Shown piece by piece: positions 56,201-64,000 of a DNA stretch of 64,000 bases; the stretch's first letter is position 1, and the number at the start of each line of letters is the position of its first letter. Source of the DNA: Casuarina equisetifolia (taxonomy: Eukaryota > Streptophyta > Magnoliopsida > Fagales > Casuarinaceae); contig CM052357.1 in NCBI GenBank assembly GCA_028551475.1, positions 4,139,931 to 4,203,930 on the forward strand, written 5' to 3'. The translations under genes were made by a program, and so were the position numbers. The notes below the pieces were generated by a model, which saw only the letters and a program-made list of their open reading frames with translations, was not told the origin of the DNA and searched no databases.

Positions 56201-57480
56201 GTAAATTGAATTTGTCTCAATCTTAGAAATGATTAAATGCTATAGGAGCCATATTCTAAGCAAGAAATGTGAATTGGCACTTGAATTGATGTAGACTCTA
56301 CCAGATTCTCTACTAGCATAAATTCTGTTTAAAGACTCATCTATTTGTAATTTGCTTATTGAAATTCATGATTAAATTCAGTTCTTACTATTTTTTCTTA
56401 GTGACTTTCATCTTAAATTATTAAATGTACTTCAATTTTCATATGAGTTTTTTATACTTAATTAAGCCCAAAACTTTATATAATGTTTCAGGGATTCGGA
56501 ATCAAGAGATGTACAAGTAAACTTACTCTTGAGGTCTATAGTTGTAGCAGCATTGCAGTGTGCTCTTGAGGTCAAAGAATATTGTGAATATTTCTATAAG
56601 ATATATACATGCTTCATAATCCTTGAAATTTCGTTTTTCAACAGCTTCAAGTGGAATCTTATGGACCATTCATTGCTCTTTGATGGTACAAATTTCTGTT
56701 GTTAGTTTGTTATTTAGTCCTTATGAATTTATGTATAAAACTACAGACTTTCACGCTATCGTTGAAGCATATAAGGACCAATTTTCATCTCTGTCGGATA
56801 GAATGCAGAAAAGGCTGCCACAGAGTTGTCCACAAAATCCAAATGAATTTGAAATAATTGGAAACAAATGAACCATTTGAAGAGAAATGATAGAAGAAAC
56901 CCATCATATTCTTTAACAAATCTCAGCGTCTTTTCCACATTCAGTTCACGTTGCTATTTTTTATTTTAAACGGTATCAAACTTGGCTTAAGACTCCGGAG
57001 AACATGGTGCCCATGACATGACTCCTAATCTAAATGTGCAACTGAATGCAGGTCCTATAGTGGTCAAGATAGATCAAAGTAACAAGCATAAGAGTTTGTA
57101 TTTTACTTCTTTTTCCCTGAAAAGTTTGAAAAGGAAATTAAAGAATTACTCTCAACGGAATTGGATCTTGGAGAAATAGGTGGAGAGTCCAAAGTTTGAG
57201 GAAATCCAATCTAGCACACACAAGATGAATGAATGGAACTTGCTTCTACCAAATTAAAACGAGTTACAAACAGAATGGAGTTGAAACTACAAAAGCGAGA
57301 GGAAAACTATATGCTTTACAAACCATCCATCTATGCACAAATCTGATTCCCGACCATGTCATTTGTCCACACGGTTTGGAATCAGATGGTCTTCGGAATC
57401 TCTTTCTAAATTTGAATTATTTCCATCACAATCCTCATAAGGATGGCTCTGGCTAGGGAATATAAATTTGCAGCATTTGG
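56201..57480. repeat. Second copy of a TNL 3' flank and possible C-JID end
   Basis: 56225-56460 and 56630-56720 resemble the 3' flank of TNL-1. The open frame 57229-57456 encodes NGVETTKARGKLYALQTIHL and PHGLESDGLRNLF, which may be an eroded C-JID end, but the match is weak. Confidence 0.4.
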
Positions 57481-58500
57481 GACGATTACTTGAATTATTG
57501 TTGTCCTGCTAATAGTGATCAAGTCCTTTTTATGCACAAGTAAAACGAGGTGGTACAAAATCAAATAAAAAAATGCTACCCGTGAACAGTCTAATGGGCT
57601 CTAAGAAAATCTTTCATCGGAAATCTTCCCCTACAATATGCCTTGAACATATCGCCAATATGATAGCTTGAATCCCTTGCAAATGTTGGAGGCACATGAA
57701 ACAGAATCATAATTTTTTTTTTTTGAGTTGCTGTTCTTTTTCTGCTTTACTCTGAAAATCTTTAGCTTTTAATAAATTATACTTATCTTGTTTTCTTTTT
57801 CTTTAATTTTTATATATATTTTTTTAAAATTTGACTTGAGTTTAATTTTTATCAATATTAAAGTGAATAATGCTAAAGGGTTAATGTGAATTGAACCTTG
57901 CAATGCGGCAGATTAAGTGAAGTCTTTATTTGCACATACTTTCATTTGTTAATGCAATTTAATTTTCATCTTACCCTTTAATAGTTGACTAATTTTAAAA
58001 CTTCATTTGGTATAATGTCCAACTTCCAATTTTTACATTTGTTAAATTTACTGTTATGCAGATATTATAAAATATTTTTATTGAGTATATATTTTCTTCA
58101 TAATTTTTGTCAATATTGAACCATTTTGTCAACTAAAAATTATCACCAAGAGATGTGACAAACAAGCCAAGTTTTTATATCATAAATTGTTGTATACAAA
58201 GAGTTCAATTATCATGGTAGCCTTCTCAGTTATTGCTACTAAATCCTTGGAAACATAGAACAATCTCCATTAAATTTATCAGTAATTGTTTCTAGATGTT
58301 GCACCTTAAAAAGTAACGAAAAGGGAAGAATAAAATAACCATAGAAGTGTTTGTATTTCAAAGAAGAAATTATCTCAAATATATCTAAAAGAGACAAACA
58401 AAAATTTGAGAAAGAAATTTATGATACAATTTGTGATTGATTGATTTTGTCTTCGCCAACCTATTTGCTTTGTACTTTGATGCGGGAGGGGTTGGTCCCT
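57481..58500. other. AT-rich spacer
   Basis: 57945-58230 is the partner of 54535-54820. No gene recognised. Confidence 0.4.
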
Positions 58501-58579
58501 GTCCCACATCGGGCAACGAGGATAGTCCTGGGCTTATATGGGCGAGGTCCCCACCCCTGTAAGCCGAGTTCTCGGTTTT
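58501..58579 (+). promoter_or_regulatory. snRNA-type upstream element and TATA with Pol III-like spacing
   Basis: GTCCCACATCG at 58501-58511 equals the plant snRNA upstream sequence element. TTATAT follows at 58534-58539, 22 nt later. In plant snRNA genes the shorter USE-TATA distance is the Pol III arrangement. Downstream is a perfect CCGAG-TT-CTCGG inverted repeat (58564-58575) followed by TTTT (58576-58579). I see no U6, U3 or other known snRNA. The same USE motif also occurs in some plant repetitive elements, so function is unproven. Confidence 0.4.
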
Positions 58580-58692
58580 CAGGAGGAGCCTTGTACCTAT
58601 GGGCGATGCGCTCGCATCATACTTCAGCTTAGCTAAAGCTGCAACATTGTTGCTTCAAGCTCTGGTTAAAGAGAGATTCCTGATACTCAGAG

Positions 58693-59967
58693 ATGGCCTT
58701 GAATTTCTGTTTGCCGGCTTTGTTAATGGCGGAATTTATTGACGACGCTATTTGGAAGGACAGGTGCGTTATTAATTTACAATTGGTTATTGCTAATTAA
58801 GAGTTTGATTCGTTTGTGAATTTTGAACCTTTGGTTTCCATGGGGCATGTTGGACTCGAACAGGTGTGTGCGCACAATGATATTTCTGTTGAGCTTCTCC
58901 ATAGTCAAGCAAGCCTTCCGACGGGATCATGAAGTTTGGACTTTGGAGCTTTTACATCGGCACCGTGCCTCTGCATTTCCTTTGCTGGCGTTTATCATTA
59001 CGGCATGTATTGACGATGTTGTTTGGAAGGACAGGTGCATGATTAGTGCTAAATGGGAGTTTAATTTGTTTATGGAAATTTTTATCTTTTTGTCTGAGTG
59101 AGGTTTGATGGATTGGAATAGGTTTGTATGGGCAATTATACATCTAGTCATCGTCCATTTGATCGGGCAAGTTTTCCGAGTAATTCTTGAACCAATTGAG
59201 ACAGCCATTGAACTAATTCTCGACAACTTTCTACCTAAACAACCTCTGGGGTATTCGTCAACATGGCCAACGCCCATGCCAGCGATTGAGGTGGAGAATC
59301 AAAGCTCTGGAACGAGTTTAGGCGTATTACCTGTGCGATTTTTTCACCTAGCTTTTCTTTATAAGGAAGCCATTAACAACGACTTTGAGCTGGACAGGTG
59401 GGTGATTATTTTAGAAGTGATTAGTGGTCATTGGGAGTTTGAGTTTGTCATAAAATTCTAACCCCTTTGTTTTGATGGGGAGTGTCGGATTGGAATAGGT
59501 ATGTGTGGGCAATGATACTTGTGTTCACATTCTATACGGCCAGGCAAGCTTTCCCACTGGCTCATGAACTTTGGACTACAATGTGTATGTCTCGGCAGCA
59601 TGCTCGGGCGGACAATCAAAGCTCCAGAACAAGTTTCCGGGTCTCAGAACTCGTGGGCATACGGATGAGAAAGCATTTTATCAAGCGAGTTTTCTTGCTC
59701 TCGGGCGTACTTGATATGATGCTATCTCTATTGGCTTTTGTCACTATGGCATGTATGGGTGATGGGGACTGGAATTAGAGGTGCGTGATTAATACTAATT
59801 GGGCATTAGACTCATTTATGAAACTTTGATCATCCCTTTTTTTTTTTTTTTTTCATGGGTTGGATTGGAACAGGCGTTTGCGTGCAATAATGTTTTTGTT
59901 GAACTTGTCCACGGTCTTCAATTGTTTCAATTATTTCTGGTCCTCTTGGCCGTATCACATTTTCTAA
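58693..59967 (+). pseudogene. Module gene 2: paralogue of the five-exon gene, stop at end of exon 4
   Basis: Exons 58693-58763, 58864-59034, 59122-59397, 59499-59780 and 59874-59967 correspond one to one to those at 34260-35585. Exon 1 has the same 71-nt length, exon 2 is 171 vs 189, exon 3 is 276 vs 273 and exon 4 is 282 vs 303, all differing by multiples of three. All introns are GT-AG in the same phase. Exon 1 reads MALNFCLPALLMAEFIDDAI before WKDR. A TAG in the penultimate codon of exon 4 (59776-59778) would truncate the product to 265 residues, so it could be a shorter functional variant or a recent pseudogene. Exons 2-4 again start at R-[FCY]-V-[RW]. Exon 5 continues without a junction into the TIR leader of TNL-2. 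Confidence 0.6.
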
Positions 59968-62900
59968 AGCAGCGCGCCTCTCCGTCAGCAAGCCTTGCTA
60001 GAAATCTACCAAGCACGTCTCCAACAATGTCTGCGAGCTCTCAAAGGGCTTCTTTGTCTTCAAAACCTAGACGGACATATGATGTTTTCCTCAGTTTCTT
60101 CGGAAGACAGTCGCAATGGTTTTTTAGGCCATCTATATTCTGCTTTGAAGCATAAAGGCATTTTAATTTATAAAGATGACAAAAATCTGGAACGAGGAAC
60201 ATATATTTCTCAAGAGCTCTTGAAAGCAATAGAAGAATCTAAGTATGCCATTGTTGTAATCTCAAAAAATTATGCTTTTTCTAAATGGTGCTTAATGGAA
60301 GTAACTCATATTATGAAATGCATGATAGAGACACAATTAATAGTTTTACCTGTTTTCTATCATGTGGATCCTTCTCATGTACGAAACCAACAAGGTAGTT
60401 TTGCAAATGCTTTTGCAATGCATATGAGGAATCTTAAGGTTGTTGATGAGGAGATGAAAGCTTGGAAAGTTGCTTTGGAAAAAGTAGGTGGTCTTGCTGG
60501 ATGGCATGTACATGAAAGGTATCATTGTTACAATTTGCAATACCAAATTTGATTAACTCTCTTTTCAATTATTATTATAAATTTTATTTATTTATCATCT
60601 TAAACTTGTTTACATCAACTTTAGTTTATTTAGCCATTGGTTCAAAACTAGTGTCTTTTTTTATAAGCATGAATTAAAGGCTATTGAAAGAATTTGTAGA
60701 AGAAACTTATTTAGATAAAGTATCACTTATCAAACAATTTTAGGGATATAATTTTCTTTACTTTCTTAGTTAAACTCATTAGAAAACTTATAGGTTCTTT
60801 TGATATTGGTCCTAAATTAGTATACTTTTTTCAGGTATGAAGCTGAATTTGTTGAGGAAATTTCTAGAACGATATTTATTGGATTGTGTGGTAATTTATC
60901 AAACTTTGAGAAGAATCTTGTTGGAATAGAATCCCAAGTGGGGAACTTGATAAACTTACTTGAGATGGATGGTGTTAGCTTTATAGGCATTTGTGGGATG
61001 GGTGGTATTGGGAAGACAACTTTAGCAAAATTCATATATGATAGATTTTCTTCTAAATTTGAAGCTAACTCCTTTATTGATGTTAAAGAAGGAAGCAAAA
61101 GTCTAGTTGATATGCAAAGACAACTTATCTCAGAAATCCTAAAGGAAAGTAAAATAGAATTATGGAATACTCATCAAGGATTTCGCTTCATAAGGGATAG
61201 AGTATGTAACAAGAAAGTTCTTATTGTTCTTGACAATATGGAGGAAGAGGCACAAATAAAAAAATTAGTAGGGAGCAAGGATTGGCACCATCAAGGAAGT
61301 AGAATTCTCATTACAAGTAGAGATCATTAGTTGTTGAATAAATATGTGGACAAGATTTATGATGTTGAGAAGTTTGGTGAGAATGATGCTTTACAACAAC
61401 TCTTTAGCTGGAAAGCCTTTCAAAATCCCCACCCTAAAGAAAATTATTTGGAAATGTCAAAAGACATTGTAAAATATGCTGAAGGCCTTCCTTTAGCTAT
61501 TGAAGTTTTTGGTTCATCCCTATTTGATAAGACAATGGATGAATGGAGAAGTGCTCAAGATCTTTTTAAATTACATCCTCAAGCTGAAATTTTGGATAAA
61601 CTTAAAGTAAGTTATGATGGATTGGAAAAGATACAAAAAGATCTTTTTCTAGACATTGTTTTTTTCTTTAATGGAAGTTTTGTGTCTGAAATTATTGACA
61701 TACTAGATAGTTGTGATTACTATCTAGAATTCAATATCAGTGTTTTAAAGGACAGATCTCTCATAAAAATCTTAGATGACAAAAGAATTGAAGTACATGA
61801 TTTGTTAGTGAAAATGGGTCATCAAATAGTCAATAGCAAGTCTTTTGGGTTACTTGGTAAGCATAGTAGATTGTATCGTCAAAAAGATATCATTGACATA
61901 ATGAAGAATAATATTGTGAGTATATTAACCTAAATATAAACATGCATGAACATATTTGATACCTATTCCTTTAAGTATTTGATCAAAACTTTTATTACAC
62001 TAATTTATTTTTTCTTGGTCTTTAGGGAACGGACATGGTTGAAGGAATTGTTCTTGAACTTCCTTTACAGAAAAATGAGTCATTAAACCTAGAAGCCTTC
62101 TCAAAGATGACAAATTTGAGGATACTTTTGATCAAGAACAAAAGTATTTATCCGAAAACCAATAATGAATTTTGGGAAGATTTGCACACTTTAAAATGGG
62201 AAAGAGATCCTTCAAATTTTAATTTAAGCAATAAGTTATGTGTTATTACATGGTGGGGATATCCTTTACAATCTTTGCCATCTAATTTCCAATTAGACAA
62301 TCTTGTGAAGCTCCAAATGCCTCATAGTTACATCAACAAATTGTGGGATGGAAGAAAGGTGAGATTTTGTTTTTCTTATGGTAGGGTTTACATAAATGTA
62401 TTCTTCTTCATCATCATCAACATTTTTATTCAATTTTTTTTATTTAACAATTTATTTTCTTATGGCAGAGCTTTAGTAAATTAAAGGAAATTGACCTAAA
62501 GGACTCCAAAAACTTGATCGAGACACCAAACTTTTATGGAGCCCCAAACCTTGAGAAGTTAGTTTTTTCATTTTGTACAAGTTTGTCTAAGGTTCACTCA
62601 TCTATTAGATTTGTCAAACAACTACAAGTATTGGACCTAAAGGGTTGCCATTGTTTAAAAGAACTATTAGAAAGTGGGAATGGTTGGAAATATCTAGAGG
62701 AAGTTGATATAAGGGGAACTACAATAAGAAAATTATCATCAAGAATCTTAGATGTTGAAAGTGAATCAAATCCCACTAGCTTTTTGCTTATGAAGTCATT
62801 ATCAAGCTTTAACTCTTTAACAAATTTAAATTTGAGTTATTGCAATATGTTAGATGACACATTCTTTAGCGGTCTTGGTTATTTATCATCACTTAAGTTT

Positions 62901-64000
62901 TTGGATCTTTCTAGGAACAAATTTACAAGAATCCCAGAATTTGTATATCAACTTTCTAACCTTGAAGAGCTTCTCTTACGTCATTGTAATGGCATTCAAG
63001 CATTACAAAAGCCTTTATTCTCATATTTGAAGTCTTTGAAAATTTTAGATTTTGGTTATTCCAATCTAACAAATGACACAATCCTCAATGATATTGGTTG
63101 TTTATTCTCACTTCAAAGTCTCTATCTAGAAGAGAACAAATTTACAAGAATACCAGATAGTATTTCTCAACTTTCCAACCTACTGCTACTTAAGTTGGAT
63201 AATTGCTGTAGCCTTCAAGCATTACCAAAGCTCCCGGCTAGACCTTTGCTATTGAGTGTAAGAAATTGTGCATTATTAGAAAAACTCTATAGTCAAATGG
63301 ATGCGAGGACTTCCAATGAAATGATGTTGACTAGTGATTTCTCTGCTATCGCTATCTATGTTGGTTATGACAAGAAGCCTTATATGAGTTTGTATGTGCA
63401 GCCAGAAAAGTCTTTTCAAACTAAAGATGAAGTGAGTTTCTTGCAGTTCTGTTTAATATACGTCCATTGCATTATTGAAGTAACATTGCTATTTTATGAT
63501 AGCCTAAAAGAACTACATTGATATCTTTCTCTTCTTGTCCTTTATTTCTTAGGGGAAACTATTGTTAAATGGAGTAGCATGGGGCCTCGCACAGGGATCT
63601 AAAATCCCGGGGTGGTTCAACCAAAGAAGCATCAATTCCTCTGGAACAATTCAAAGTTGTGTAAAGTTGGATGATTATTCCAACAATTGGGAGGGTTATG
63701 CTTTGTTTATTGTTTATCAAGTCCATGAGCTTGACAGTTTTCAAAGAGAGATTAAAAGCGAAAATGCTGATGAGTTTGAAAAATCAAATTCTAGAATACT
63801 TTTTCGAAATATCATTGTTTTTCCTGAATTTTCTTGCCAATTGCAAGTCAATGAAGGGGGTCCAAGACGTTCTTTCATCTTTCGTATCCCTGAAGTCGTT
63901 CCTGTCGGGTCAAATGGAGTTTGGGTGTACATAATTATTCCATGCTTCGACGAGGTGATGAATGTATTAACTAGATTGGCTCACCTTAGGGTTTCAATTG
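59874..64000 (+). pseudogene. TNL-2: near-complete TIR-NBS-LRR-C-JID gene, two lesions, runs off the right edge
   Basis: TIR ORF starts at 60027 (MSASSQRASLSSKPRRTYDV) and ends at 60518. Two missing bases near 60105 shift the frame between FLSFFG and DSRNGFLGHLYSALKHKG. The catalytic-type glutamate in FSKWCLMEV remains. NBS exon 60835-61919: P-loop GMGGIGKTT, kinase-2 KVLIVLDNM, RNBS-B GSRILITSRD, EGLPLAIEVFGSSL, MHD-like VHDLL, and one TAG at 61328-61330. Exon 3 is 62026-62358 (EGIVLELPLQKNESLNLEAF). The LRR exon is 62469-63431, with repeats such as LKFLDLSRNKFTRIPEFVYQ. The C-JID exon starts at 63553 (GVAWGLAQGSKIPGWFNQ) and continues past the window. Junction phases agree. The TAG could be a single C-to-T change. 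It lacks the acidic repeats of TNL-1. Function would need both lesions to be absent in another allele. Confidence 0.92.

Noticed and set aside
58562-58579. Bacterial-type terminator
   Set aside because: The hairpin and T run lie in a plant nuclear sequence. If functional they would relate to Pol III, not to a bacterial operon.

Overview
This window reads as nuclear DNA of a eudicot plant, most likely a woody rosid. The basis is spliced TIR-NBS-LRR (TNL) resistance genes, which grasses lack, a TPS-a sesquiterpene synthase with seven exons, plant MCM3 and tau-class GST sequence, and several Ty1/copia retrotransposons. I cannot name the species.

Layout, left to right. The left edge (1-236, minus) carries the intact 5' end of an MCM3 replication-licensing gene. 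From 1.06 to 15.2 kb lies a wrecked TNL region: a TNL relic whose TIR exon is split by a complete copia element (Copia-A, 2379-7090), an inverted partial copy of the same TNL (9370-9883), a tau-GST relic between the two arms, a partial copia element (Copia-B, 9884-11901) with a related solo LTR, and MCM3 relics. From 16.5 to 21.6 kb is a terpene synthase locus: one apparently intact seven-exon gene of 559 codons on the minus strand and one exon-1 relic. From 21.6 to 34 kb the DNA is repeat-rich and includes a 6.2-kb copia element (Copia-C, 26259-32433).

The most interesting part is a cassette present twice, at 34.2-40.0 kb and 58.7-64.0 kb. Each copy has a chain of short exons (34260-35585 and 58693-59967) and then a TNL whose TIR domain lies in the same exon as the last of those short exons. 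In the first copy the five upstream exons form one uninterrupted ORF of 315 codons with GT-AG introns, all in the same phase. The paralogous exons differ in length only by multiples of three, as expected of protein-coding sequence. I do not recognise the encoded protein. It is built from a repeated exon that begins near an R-[FHYC]-x-[WR]-A-x-I motif. TNL-1, downstream of the intact copy, is riddled with stops, whereas TNL-2, downstream of the truncated copy, has only two visible lesions. TNL-1 also carries seven in-frame acidic repeats inside its post-LRR (C-JID) domain.

Between the cassettes (40-58 kb) are tandemly repeated flanks, a 5'-truncated LINE with an 18-bp target duplication, a tRNA-derived SINE, further TNL relics, a TIR-only gene with one frameshift at a nine-A run (49814-50626), copia and MCM3 relics, and long AT-rich stretches with no recognisable gene. 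Overall this is a birth-and-death resistance-gene cluster in which short segments (MCM3 5' end, TIR leader, TNL 3' flank) have been copied repeatedly and used as retrotransposon targets. All calls come from reading the sequence and supplied translations by eye. No database search was run.
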